Of a DNA stretch of 55,195 bases, positions 24,723 through 33,255 are shown in pieces (position 1 is the stretch's first letter; every line of letters begins with the position of its first letter). Under the pieces are notes generated by a model. The model did no database searches and was not told the origin of the DNA. It was given only the letters and a program-made list of their open reading frames with translations. This stretch comes from GCA-002701455 sp964342575 (GTDB lineage Bacteria > Pseudomonadota > Alphaproteobacteria > Thalassobaculales > Thalassobaculaceae). Position numbers and translations under genes: made by a program. The stretch spans positions 1 to 55,195 of the forward strand of contig CAYFGZ010000009.1 of the NCBI GenBank assembly GCA_964342575.1, read 5' to 3'.

Positions 24723-26077
24723 AATGCCCCCTCTATAACGATGCTAGTGGACACTAGTTCTCTTGGTAACAGTACAGAGCGAACCGCTAAGACTTCGCGA
24801 ACGAAAGGTCCCTTTCCACCGCCGGCTCCTCCAGGTCCATGCATATGCATAGATCTTACTTCAAACCCGACCGCTTCTGCTGCCTTCCGGCTTTGTGATC
24901 GCCCCGCCACACGCAAACGAACTTCATATGGCTCTATCCGTGTATCAGGAGATCCGTGCAGACTCGACATCCCTATTAAGTCCACGCGATAATCCTCGTA
25001 GGTAAAACCTTGTTTGTTCAGTCTTTCTTTTACTAGATCAGCGGCCATATTCGCACGCGCAACGGCATCTATTCCACCAAATGATACCTCACCTTCACCT
25101 ATATAACCGTCCGTATACCCAACTACTACCTTGTAAGTGTCGGTCCTTCGCCGAGCCTTGGCTCCCAAAACTGCTACTTCATCCCGTCCTTGTTGGACTA
25201 ATTCAACATCTGAGATATCTAATATGCAGTCGGGCGTGATGTATTCTTCTGGATCGTGCATCTCATAAAGCAGCTGTTCAGTACAAGTCATCACATCCAA
25301 ACGCCCCCCTGACCCGGGCGTTTTCTCGATGCGCACGTTTCCATTCTTCGTTATTTCAGCCAATGGATAGCCTAGATCCGCCAGGTTTGGAACCTCTTTT
25401 CGCCCAGGCCAGCTAAAGCATCCACCAGTTAGTGATGAAGAACATTCAAGAAGATGCCCCGTAATTGTCCCTATCGCCAATTTGTCGAGGTCCTCATAAG
25501 ACCAACCAAATTCATAGAGCATTGGAGCCAAAAAAAGAGATGGGTCAGCGACTCTGCCAGTCAATACAACCGGAGCGCCGGTGCCTATTGCTTGTGCCAC
25601 AACGTCGGCACCTAAATACGCATTGGCCGATATTAGTCTCGGCAATATAGCTTCCAGCGGTTCGCCCGTTTCTATAAGGGAAAGATCCGGTTTGTTCCTT
25701 ATTATTTCTGTAACATCATCACCGAGAACAACTGCAGATGGTATATCGCCAAGTCCCAAATCTAACGCCTCACGGCGCATGGCTCTTGCTGCAGCCAAAG
25801 GATTAGCTGCACCCATATTGCTCACAATACGAATGTTTTTTTCCTGACAAATTGGCAGAACCGCGCGAAAACGATCATGAAGCGATGGTGTGTATCCCAT
25901 TTCTGGATTATCGATTTTGCTTTGTGTCTCCCGGCCAATTGTGCGCTCTGCCAGACACTCAAATACCAAATAATCTAAATTTCCATAACTAGCCAAATCA
26001 GCCGCCGGTGGCAGTCGATCGTCCGATTGACCCGCCCCACAACCTACTCGAATAGTGTCTTTTAAAATGGTCGCCAT
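24719..26077 (-). CDS. atuA: AtuA-family (DUF1446) protein
   Basis: A 452-aa DUF1446 protein of the AtuA family, named from acyclic terpene utilisation in Pseudomonas, where it is essential but biochemically undefined. The N-terminus IRVGCGAGQSDDRLPPAADLA and the later AQAIGTGAPVVLTGRVADPSLFL match the family (short cores GAGQSDDR and TGRVADPS). The C-terminal ferredoxin-fold domain is absent because it is the separate gene at 24722. Its ATG overlaps the stop of the CaiB gene by 1 bp. Its neighbours, a CoA-transferase and an enoyl-CoA hydratase-like MaoC protein, suggest a role on a CoA-activated acid, not necessarily a terpene. The gene symbol marks family only. Confidence 0.85.
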   Translation of the reverse strand: MATILKDTIRVGCGAGQSDDRLPPAADLASYGNLDYLVFECLAERTIGRETQSKIDNPEMGYTPSLHDRFRAVLPICQEKNIRIVSNMGAANPLAAARAMRREALDLGLGDIPSAVVLGDDVTEIIRNKPDLSLIETGEPLEAILPRLISANAYLGADVVAQAIGTGAPVVLTGRVADPSLFLAPMLYEFGWSYEDLDKLAIGTITGHLLECSSSLTGGCFSWPGRKEVPNLADLGYPLAEITKNGNVRIEKTPGSGGRLDVMTCTEQLLYEMHDPEEYITPDCILDISDVELVQQGRDEVAVLGAKARRRTDTYKVVVGYTDGYIGEGEVSFGGIDAVARANMAADLVKERLNKQGFTYEDYRVDLIGMSSLHGSPDTRIEPYEVRLRVAGRSQSRKAAEAVGFEVRSMHMHGPGGAGGGKGPFVREVLAVRSVLLPRELVSTSIVIEGAL

Positions 26078-27291
26078 TATTTTTTAACCTTAGTAGCCTG
26101 TATCACTGCCTCTTCCTCAGTCATACTCTCTATTTCTGCAGAGGAATAGCCCATTTCCTTAAGGATCTCGTAAGTATTCTCTCCCAATAATGGAGCATGC
26201 ATCCGATCGCTGCGTCCACCGCCACTGTACGTATTTGCAGGCCTTGTTCGCTTAATGGTGCCTTCACTTGGATGGTTTTCAGCACTAAAAAAGTCCACCT
26301 CTACCAAATGTGGATCCGTCAAAATATCCTCCAGAGTGTTATATCGCTGCGCTGGTACGTCCTTTGCCTCAAATATGGACAACCATTGGTCTGTCGTTTT
26401 ATTTAATAGGGCTTCCTTACGAACTTTGAAATAATCTTCTGCATTGGCCGTGCGGTTTGCCGCACTATTAAAGCGAGGGTCTATTTTTAACTCGGGTTGA
26501 TCAATTGCATCGAAGAATGCAAAGGCTTGTTCATTAGTATTTGGCCCAACGGTAATGAAGCCATCCCTTGTGGCAAGCGGACGATAGTAGGGACTCAACA
26601 ATCGACCATCTCCCGTCGGTCCAACTGGGGGTTCAAACGTGTGCCCACCCATGTGTTCTGACGTGACAAATGATGCCATATTTTCGAACATTGGAACTTC
26701 AATAGCTTGCCCAACCCCCGTTTTTTCCCTTCGAAAGAGTGCAAATCCTATTGCTTGGGCGGCTATTAATCCCGTCGTGTGATCAGTCATCACCATCGGA
26801 ACAAAACGTGGCTCACCTGTGGCCCTGTGCAAGGTAGCTGCTACACCGGATACGCTTTGAATAATCGGGTCGTACGCGGGACGATTGTAATAACGGCCAC
26901 CTTTTCCAAAACCGACAATGGAGCAGTAAATTAGCTGCGGGTTATCTTCAAAGAGATCTTCGTATGATAGTCCCGCCCGGGCTAACCCTTGCGGTCGAAC
27001 ATTTGAAACAAATACGTCGGCCGTTGATATCAACTTTTTTAAAACGTCTAGCCCTGATGATTTTTTGATATCGAGGCAAACGGAACGTTTGTTCCTATTG
27101 AAATTCATAAATTTCCCGGACATTCCAGGATTTCTGCTCCCTTCAGCCATTGTCCTTAATAAATCCCCTTTTGGGGCCTCAACCTTAATGACATCAGCGC
27201 CATAGTCTGCCAGCGTTCGGCCACATATGGGCCCTACAACAACAGTGGTTTGATCTATAACCCGCACACCTTCAAGAGGCCCGCCGGTCAT
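26077..27291 (-). CDS. CaiB/BaiF family CoA-transferase
   Basis: A 404-aa class III CoA-transferase that moves CoA between an acyl-CoA and a free acid through a covalent Asp intermediate. The catalytic aspartate is Asp170 (VMTDHTTGL). DYGADVIKVEAPKGD at 29-43 and PAYDPIIQSVSG at 138-149 are family blocks. The ATG overlaps the upstream hydratase gene by 4 bp (ATGA) and the stop overlaps AtuA by 1 bp. Together with a MaoC-type hydratase this arrangement resembles itaconyl- or mesaconyl-CoA transferase and hydratase pairs, but no citramalyl-CoA lyase is present. The physiological acid is unknown. Confidence 0.93.
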   Translation of the reverse strand: MTGGPLEGVRVIDQTTVVVGPICGRTLADYGADVIKVEAPKGDLLRTMAEGSRNPGMSGKFMNFNRNKRSVCLDIKKSSGLDVLKKLISTADVFVSNVRPQGLARAGLSYEDLFEDNPQLIYCSIVGFGKGGRYYNRPAYDPIIQSVSGVAATLHRATGEPRFVPMVMTDHTTGLIAAQAIGFALFRREKTGVGQAIEVPMFENMASFVTSEHMGGHTFEPPVGPTGDGRLLSPYYRPLATRDGFITVGPNTNEQAFAFFDAIDQPELKIDPRFNSAANRTANAEDYFKVRKEALLNKTTDQWLSIFEAKDVPAQRYNTLEDILTDPHLVEVDFFSAENHPSEGTIKRTRPANTYSGGGRSDRMHAPLLGENTYEILKEMGYSSAEIESMTEEEAVIQATKVKK

Positions 27292-28163
27292 TTTTTAAAG
27301 CCTAACTCCATCAACCCGCACTGCGACCCATTTTTGTCAGCAACCCAACAGTTCATGCCGTTGTCATCCACCATCGCCCCACAAATATCCACTGTATCGC
27401 CAACGTGGATAGGCCGTGTAAGTCTTACATTAAAGGTACTGAGTTGAGCCGACGCTCTCTTCAAAGCGGCACCCGCCATTAGAGTCATCGTCAAACCACC
27501 ATTTTGGACGGTCGCAGGATACCCTTCGATATCTCTTGAATAATCAGCATCGTAATGGATCCTATGTGCATTCCAAGTTACTGCCGAATACCTGAAGACT
27601 AATGCCTCCGTGAGGGTGACCGTATCGGACCACTCCGCATTATTTGGCGCAGGAATAGCTTGCGTTACCTTACTCTTCTCACCCGGTGGAGGCATCTCAC
27701 GATAGATGGCATCCGTTTCATCAGTTGCAATTATGCTGCCATCAGTTTCGATTACATCCCGAAGAGTAAGAATTGCGATCCTTCCCGTCCTAGCTATTTT
27801 AGGCGTGATTGATATCACCTCGGTGGTACGTGTTGCCGCTACACCGGCCTTTAATGTCCCCATAATCTTAACGCGCCGTCCTGCCCCCATACGTCGCGGG
27901 AGAGGAATTGGTGGCAAAACAACTCCTGGATTAGGATGCCCATCAGGACCAATATCTGACTGTTTTGTAACGTTAGGAAAAAACATACCAAACCAATGAG
28001 GTGGTAACGGTGTGCCAGAAGAGAACGCATTAGGTTCTTCATTCAGCATTCCAGCTATCCGCCTGACGACCGACAAACCTATTTCGTCGGCCACCACACT
28101 TTTCGTTCCAACGAAAGCATCGAGCGCCACCACAGAAGCTATAAAATCTTCATCACTTTGCAT
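27288..28163 (-). CDS. MaoC/HTD2-type acyl-CoA hydratase
   Basis: A 291-aa hot-dog fold protein related to HTD2 and mesaconyl-C4-CoA hydratase, with the N-terminal MaoC-N-like half (PPHWFGMFFP) and a C-terminal half with LVFRYSAVTWNAHRIHYD, in which the Asn-Ala-His-Arg-Ile-His block is the active-site loop. It would hydrate or dehydrate a 2-enoyl or 3-hydroxyacyl thioester. The frame opens with TTG at 28175, but ATG at 28163 has a GGAGAG Shine-Dalgarno site and is preferred. It is the first gene of a tightly overlapping operon (this, CaiB, AtuA, AtuA C-domain) and is divergent from the CaiB operon at 28329. Confidence 0.88.
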   Translation of the reverse strand: MQSDEDFIASVVALDAFVGTKSVVADEIGLSVVRRIAGMLNEEPNAFSSGTPLPPHWFGMFFPNVTKQSDIGPDGHPNPGVVLPPIPLPRRMGAGRRVKIMGTLKAGVAATRTTEVISITPKIARTGRIAILTLRDVIETDGSIIATDETDAIYREMPPPGEKSKVTQAIPAPNNAEWSDTVTLTEALVFRYSAVTWNAHRIHYDADYSRDIEGYPATVQNGGLTMTLMAGAALKRASAQLSTFNVRLTRPIHVGDTVDICGAMVDDNGMNCWVADKNGSQCGLMELGFKK

Positions 28164-28282
28164 CACACTCTCCAAAAATAAACATCTTAAAATATTATTT
28201 TAATTCGTATTTGAGTATCGAGAACCTGATCAGTATTAAACAAAACACGCTCACGTTAAGTAACACTAATCTACTTGAGTTA

Positions 28283-28299
28283 TCCATTAATTTAATGGA
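28283..28299. promoter_or_regulatory. 17-bp palindrome in a divergent promoter region
   Basis: TCCATTAA and TTAATGGA form a perfect 8-bp inverted repeat around a single central T, 30 bp upstream of the ATG of the CaiB gene at 28329 and 120 bp from the divergent hydratase start. It suits an operator for a dimeric regulator that controls both operons. The A/T content means a chance match cannot be excluded, and no regulator gene is adjacent. Confidence 0.4.
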
Positions 28300-28328
28300 A
28301 TTATAAGACTTCAAATAAGGAAGATAAT

Positions 28329-29537
28329 ATGACTGCTGATAAGCCACGAGGACCACTCCAAGGTATAAAAATAGTTGATCTAACGACTGTTATGCTGGGC
28401 CCGTTCTGCACACAACTTCTGGGCGAAATGGGAGCGACGGTCATAAAAATTGAATCCCCAGAAGGAGATGTAAATCGTTGGACGGGCGCTGCCCGAACAC
28501 CGGGTATGTCGACAGGGCAATTAATAAAAGGACGTAACAAAAGGAGCGTTGTATTAGACCTCAAAATTCCCGAGGCTCGAAAACCATTCGAAAAACTAAT
28601 AGAGGTAGCCGATGTTTTTGTTCATAATATCCGACCAAAAGCAGCCCTCCGGCTTAAAATAGACTACGACACTATATCGGGCATTCGACCAAACATTATA
28701 TACGCCTCCGCTACCGGCTTTGGCGAAGATGGTCCGTATGCGGATAAACCCGCCTATGACGACTTAATTCAGGGAGCGTCTGGTCTTGCTAATCTATACG
28801 GAAATGTGAACGGAACACCACAATACGCTCCGAGTGTAATTGCAGATAAGACCACGGGACTATTTCTTTCAAACTACATTGCCATGGCTCTATTTCACCG
28901 AGAAAAAACTGGAGAAGGACAAAAACTGCATGTTCCCATGTACGAGTCGTTCGCCTCATTTGTAATAAATGAACATCTGCAAGGGCAAACTTTTATCCCT
29001 CCAACAGGGACCGCCGGCTATAGCCGGTTATTGACAAGCAACCGCAGGCCTTACCAAACTAAGGATGGATATATTAGCGTGGTACCATATACTCAAAAGC
29101 ACTGGGAAAAATTTTTCAAATTAGCCGGCCAACCTAATTTGATGTTGGATGAGCGCTTTAAAAACCAAACACAACGGACCAATCATATTGATTCGCTGTA
29201 TCAAATCGTCTCGGATACTATTAAAACCAAATCGTCGTCCGAATGGCTTGAACTCCTAGAGAAAGTAGACATACCCGTTGGGCCTGTGAATAGCCCTGAA
29301 GATTTATTCGATTGCCCACACCTGAAGGCTGTTGGAATGTTTCCCGAAATAGAGCACCCAACCGAAGGCAAAATCAGAAATATAAAGATTCCCGTTTCTC
29401 TCTCGAAAACACCTGGCGGGTTTTATCATCATTCCGAAGCCCTTGGAGCCAGTACAATAGAAATTCTCTCCGAACTAGGTCTGAATGATAAGGACATCAA
29501 TGTACTCAAAAAAGCTGGCGCCCTTGGCAAGCAATAA
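28329..29537 (+). CDS. CaiB/BaiF family CoA-transferase
   Basis: A 402-aa class III CoA-transferase and the second in the window. Catalytic Asp173 lies in VIADKTTGLFL. The N-terminal LLGEMGATVIKIESPEGD and PAYDDLIQGASGLA blocks are conserved. An AAGGAAG site (28317-28323) precedes the ATG at 28329. It begins a plus-strand operon with an LLM flavoenzyme and two acyl-CoA dehydrogenases, so it probably activates the acid that these enzymes then oxidise. It is divergent from a second CaiB operon, and the pair may handle two acids of one pathway. The substrate is unknown. Confidence 0.93.
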   Translation: MTADKPRGPLQGIKIVDLTTVMLGPFCTQLLGEMGATVIKIESPEGDVNRWTGAARTPGMSTGQLIKGRNKRSVVLDLKIPEARKPFEKLIEVADVFVHNIRPKAALRLKIDYDTISGIRPNIIYASATGFGEDGPYADKPAYDDLIQGASGLANLYGNVNGTPQYAPSVIADKTTGLFLSNYIAMALFHREKTGEGQKLHVPMYESFASFVINEHLQGQTFIPPTGTAGYSRLLTSNRRPYQTKDGYISVVPYTQKHWEKFFKLAGQPNLMLDERFKNQTQRTNHIDSLYQIVSDTIKTKSSSEWLELLEKVDIPVGPVNSPEDLFDCPHLKAVGMFPEIEHPTEGKIRNIKIPVSLSKTPGGFYHHSEALGASTIEILSELGLNDKDINVLKKAGALGKQ

Positions 29538-29582
29538 CTTGCTTAGAACTAATTTAAGGGATCTTCAATTAAGGTTACCAAA

Positions 29583-30632
29583 ATGCACGTTTATCGAAAT
29601 ATAACCGACACGCCTCTATATGAGATTAAAACCAAAGCACCCATTTTTGAGGAGACCGGCTACAGCGGCCTGTTGACGACCGAATTAAAGCATGACCCCT
29701 TTCTTCCCTTGGCGATCGCCGCTGTGAATACAAGGAAAATTGCGCTGGCTACCGGGATTGCTGTATCTTTTCTAAGGAGTCCAATGGCAGTCGCAAACTT
29801 AGGGTGGGATTTAAACGAAGCCTCTGGGGGTCGGTTTACGTTAGGCCTGGGAACCCAAATTCGAGCCCATAATGAAAAGAGATTCAGCGCTCCTTGGTCC
29901 CCTCCAGCGCCACGGATGAAAGAATATATACAGGCGCTTAAAGCTATTTGGAATTGTTGGAAATTTGGGGAAAAACTTGAATTTGAAGGAGAGCACTACA
30001 CTTTCACATTGATGACTCCAGAATTCTCTCCGAAGCCTAATGAATTTTCACTACCTCCCGTCACTTTAGCGGCGGTAGGCCCCATGATGATTAGGACGGC
30101 GGCAGAAGTAGCAGATGGTGTTCGATTACATGGGTTTTGCACTCAAAAATATTTTGAAGAAACTATCAAGCCACAAATAAACAAAGGACTTAAAGCATCT
30201 AACCGAGACCGAAAACACTTTGAAATCTCTGGCGGCGGCTTCATAGCTACGGGTACCGATAACGATGCGGTGGGAAAGGCAGCAGAAATCGTGCGCTATC
30301 GTATCGGTTTTTATGGGTCAACACCCGCATATTGGCCAGTTTTTGAAACTCATGGGTATGGCGATCTTGGAAGGAAATTAAATGCGATGACAAAATCGGG
30401 CCAGTGGGACAAACTTGCTGCGGAAATTCCCGATGATCTGTTACATCTCTTTTGCGTAGTCGGACGCTACGAAGAGCTTACAAAAAAAATAGAACGTCGG
30501 TTTGCGGGGATGTGTGATGTTATCTCGACTGGACTTAACGAAGATTTCCCGACAGATTTAATTCAAGACTTACAGAATATTAAAACACCGTTTTTAGATT
30601 TTAAAACAGAATTAAACGCGGCTAATGGGTAA
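29583..30632 (+). CDS. LLM class (TIGR03617-like) flavin/F420-dependent oxidoreductase
   Basis: A 349-aa luciferase-like TIM-barrel protein. The order of blocks, ETGYSGLLTTELKHDPFLPL, then LATGIAVSFLRSPM, then GRFTLGLGTQIRAH, fits the TIGR03617 group that was first defined in F420-using actinobacteria. Bacteria without F420 also have this group, so FMN is possible here; no F420 genes were seen. It follows the CaiB gene by 45 bp and precedes the acyl-CoA dehydrogenase pair by 34 bp. A monooxygenase or an alkane-like oxidation of a CoA-activated ring or chain is the likely kind of role, but no substrate is fixed. Confidence 0.87.
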   Translation: MHVYRNITDTPLYEIKTKAPIFEETGYSGLLTTELKHDPFLPLAIAAVNTRKIALATGIAVSFLRSPMAVANLGWDLNEASGGRFTLGLGTQIRAHNEKRFSAPWSPPAPRMKEYIQALKAIWNCWKFGEKLEFEGEHYTFTLMTPEFSPKPNEFSLPPVTLAAVGPMMIRTAAEVADGVRLHGFCTQKYFEETIKPQINKGLKASNRDRKHFEISGGGFIATGTDNDAVGKAAEIVRYRIGFYGSTPAYWPVFETHGYGDLGRKLNAMTKSGQWDKLAAEIPDDLLHLFCVVGRYEELTKKIERRFAGMCDVISTGLNEDFPTDLIQDLQNIKTPFLDFKTELNAANG

Positions 30633-30666
30633 TTATTATGTTTTGGGTATTTAGGGAGTACAGAGG

Positions 30667-31797
30667 ATGAAGTTTAGCTTCTCTGAAGAACAAGAGGAAT
30701 TTCGCTCGGTTGTTAGACGTTTTATGGAAGATAAATCGCCTACAAAAGAAGTGCGACGTCTTATGGCTACAGAATCTGGCTGGGAAAAAGAAGAATGGTT
30801 CCAGATGAATAAGGAATTAGGACTGACAGCAGTCGCCATACCAGAAGAATATGGCGGCCATGGATTTGGATTATCGGAACAATGTATCATCCTAGAAGAA
30901 ATGGGACGATCTCTTCTCTGTGCCCCATATTTTTCCTCAGCAGTCTTGGCAGCGAATGCAATTCTTTATGGAGCTTCAGAAGATCAGAAGACGAATTTAC
31001 TGCCCCAAATAGCCTCCGGCGAAACTATAGCTACACTCGCCTTTACAGAAGAAAACGGTCACTGGGATACTTTGAGAGTACAATTAACTGCCAGTGAGAA
31101 AGACGGCAAATACAAATTATCCGGCGTGAAAAGTTTCGTCCTAGATGGACACACCGCGGATTTAATTGTCGTGCTCGCTACAACTCATAAAACTAATGAT
31201 AAACCGGAGCTCTCTCTTTTCGCCGTAGATGGCGGTGCAACTGGATTGACAAAAAATTTGCTTAACTCCGCCGATGAAACTCGGAAACTTGCAAGATTGG
31301 AATTTAATGATGTCGAGGGTGAATTGCTTGGTTCCGGGGAAACGGTTGAAAAAGCTATGCAGACAACATTTATAAAATCGTGCATTGGCCTTGCTAATGA
31401 AATGGTTGGCGGAGCTGAAAGACTCCGCCAGGATGCACTTGAGTACGTAAAAATGCGAATGCAATTCGGACGTTCAATCGCTTCATTTCAAGTTACCAAA
31501 CATAGGGCCACCGACATGCTTGCGGATGTAGAACTCGCAAAATCAGCAGCATATTTTTCAGCAGCTGCCTTTGACGATTCTGATAAAGATATTGTTGCGA
31601 CAGCATCTATAGCAAAAGCCGCGGCTTCTGAAGGTTATATGCAAACAGCTATCAATGCTGTTCAAATGCATGGAGGGATAGGCTTCACGTGGGATAACGA
31701 CACGCATCTTTGGTTTAAAAGGGCGAAAAGCTCGGAGGTTTTTTTAGGAACCCCAGATTATCATCGCGAGTTAATGGTGCAATCCTGGGAGGGGTAA
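30667..31797 (+). CDS. Acyl-CoA dehydrogenase family subunit lacking a catalytic acid
   Basis: A 376-aa acyl-CoA dehydrogenase-fold protein. FAD-side blocks are present, but the motif at the MCAD base position reads VFLGTPDYH, with Leu360 in place of Glu, and the isovaleryl-CoA dehydrogenase base position, aligned from FGRSIASFQ, reads Ser238. The mid-domain usually reading TEPxAGSD is TEENGHWD. These features match the non-catalytic partner of heterotetrameric (alpha2beta2) dehydrogenases such as FadE28-FadE29. The next gene encodes a second dehydrogenase that has its catalytic Glu, 12 bp away. A paired enzyme is therefore inferred. It could also have lost its dehydrogenase activity. Confidence 0.88.
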   Translation: MKFSFSEEQEEFRSVVRRFMEDKSPTKEVRRLMATESGWEKEEWFQMNKELGLTAVAIPEEYGGHGFGLSEQCIILEEMGRSLLCAPYFSSAVLAANAILYGASEDQKTNLLPQIASGETIATLAFTEENGHWDTLRVQLTASEKDGKYKLSGVKSFVLDGHTADLIVVLATTHKTNDKPELSLFAVDGGATGLTKNLLNSADETRKLARLEFNDVEGELLGSGETVEKAMQTTFIKSCIGLANEMVGGAERLRQDALEYVKMRMQFGRSIASFQVTKHRATDMLADVELAKSAAYFSAAAFDDSDKDIVATASIAKAAASEGYMQTAINAVQMHGGIGFTWDNDTHLWFKRAKSSEVFLGTPDYHRELMVQSWEG

Positions 31798-31809
31798 GGG
31801 AGAATTTTA

Positions 31810-33063
31810 ATGGCATTGGAGGAAGAAGTAATACGTAAAGAAGTGCGCGTCTGGTTGGAAGAAAACTGGAACGTCAATTTAGACTTAGTAAAATGGCGTC
31901 TCAGGTTAGCAGATTCAGGGTGGGGCATGCCAAATTGGCCAAAAGATTGGTATGGCCGCGACCTTCCTATTGGCCTTGTGCCCGTCGTGGAGGAAGAATT
32001 CAATAAAATGGGAGCACTAACCATCCCTAAATCTGGAATCCGAATGTTGGCTGCTGCGACTATATTAAACCATGGCTCAGATATGCATAAAGAAAAGTTT
32101 TTGAAGCGTATCGTGACAGGGGAAGATATTTGGTGCCAATTATTTAGCGAACCAGGCAGTGGGTCCGATCTAGCTGGCGCCACTACTAAAGCAGTTATGG
32201 TAGGGAATAAATGGGTAGTCAACGGTCAGAAAGTATGGACAACTAGCGCCCACAAAGCTCATTGGGGATTACTGTTAGCCCGAACCGATGCCGATAGGAC
32301 TAAACATCAGGGCTTGTCATATTTTATCATTGATATGAACCAAGAAGGCGTAGAAACCCAACCTTTGATGCAGATGAATGGTCATGCTTCCTTCAATCAG
32401 GTGTTTTTGACTGATGCAGAAGTTCTACCCGATTTTCAAGTAGGGGACCTTGGAGACGGATGGCAAGTGGCAACGACTACTTTGATGCACGAGAGAAGAG
32501 CTGCCGATTCCCTTAGATCGTGGGGACAAGCATCAAGTCGGAAGGGTCGTATTTATGATCAAGAAAGGGAAGAAACTGAAACAACTATGGAACCATACAA
32601 ATGGTATCCCCAGCGCGCCGGAAGAGTAGATTTAATATTAGAGCGCGCCAGAGAAACCGGCGCTATAAAGGACCCTACAGTGCGCCAAGAGATAGCTAAA
32701 TTATTTACGCTGCACAAGTCGGCAGAATGGACGGCTCGGCGAGCTCGCGCGGCCCAGGAGGAAGGGAAACCACAGGGACCCGAGGGGTCTTTAGGAAAGC
32801 TCGCTGCTAGCAATGTGGCTAGAGCGGCAGCCAAGGTGCACACGCTAATTAGTGGAGCCGACGCTATGTTAAGCGGTGAGGATAGTCCAATGGAGGGTAT
32901 TATTGCTGAAATTCTCGTATCATTTCCCGCTTCCTCTATTGCTGGAGGAACTGATGAAATACAAAAGAATATAATATCTGAGCGGGTATTAAAGATGCCA
33001 AAAGAGACGCGTTTCGACGCGGATAAACCTTTTAAAGATATCCCTCGAAATACGGTATCTTAG
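31810..33063 (+). CDS. Acyl-CoA dehydrogenase, probable catalytic partner subunit
   Basis: A 417-aa acyl-CoA dehydrogenase. SEPGSGSDLAGATTKA and NGQKVWTTSAHKA are the flavin and substrate blocks. The predicted catalytic base is Glu228 in LMHERR, while the MCAD position reads IAGGTDEIQ with no acid. The stretch between 230 and 340 is unusually polar. It starts 12 bp after the first dehydrogenase gene with a GGGAG site, so the two are cotranscribed and probably form a mixed complex. It ends the CaiB-LLM-ACAD-ACAD operon. The 192-bp tail to the convergent MFS gene holds no clear hairpin with a U-tract. Confidence 0.93.
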   Translation: MALEEEVIRKEVRVWLEENWNVNLDLVKWRLRLADSGWGMPNWPKDWYGRDLPIGLVPVVEEEFNKMGALTIPKSGIRMLAAATILNHGSDMHKEKFLKRIVTGEDIWCQLFSEPGSGSDLAGATTKAVMVGNKWVVNGQKVWTTSAHKAHWGLLLARTDADRTKHQGLSYFIIDMNQEGVETQPLMQMNGHASFNQVFLTDAEVLPDFQVGDLGDGWQVATTTLMHERRAADSLRSWGQASSRKGRIYDQEREETETTMEPYKWYPQRAGRVDLILERARETGAIKDPTVRQEIAKLFTLHKSAEWTARRARAAQEEGKPQGPEGSLGKLAASNVARAAAKVHTLISGADAMLSGEDSPMEGIIAEILVSFPASSIAGGTDEIQKNIISERVLKMPKETRFDADKPFKDIPRNTVS

Positions 33064-33255
33064 GATTTGATTATAATAACGTCGCACTGACTGTTTCGGG
33101 ACGGGATGTACAATGGGGTCGCGAGGCTAACTCGTTTAGTCATCCGCTATTAATTACTTTTATAAATTATCCGTAGATTAATTTGATATATGGCATAAAC
33201 AATATTCCAATAGCGTCACAGCGCGCGGAAGATTAACGTTGCAAGAACCCTATGT

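Noticed and set aside
26077..28163. CaiB plus hydratase as an itaconate degradation operon
   Set aside because: The needed citramalyl-CoA lyase gene is absent from the operon and window, so the name was not used.
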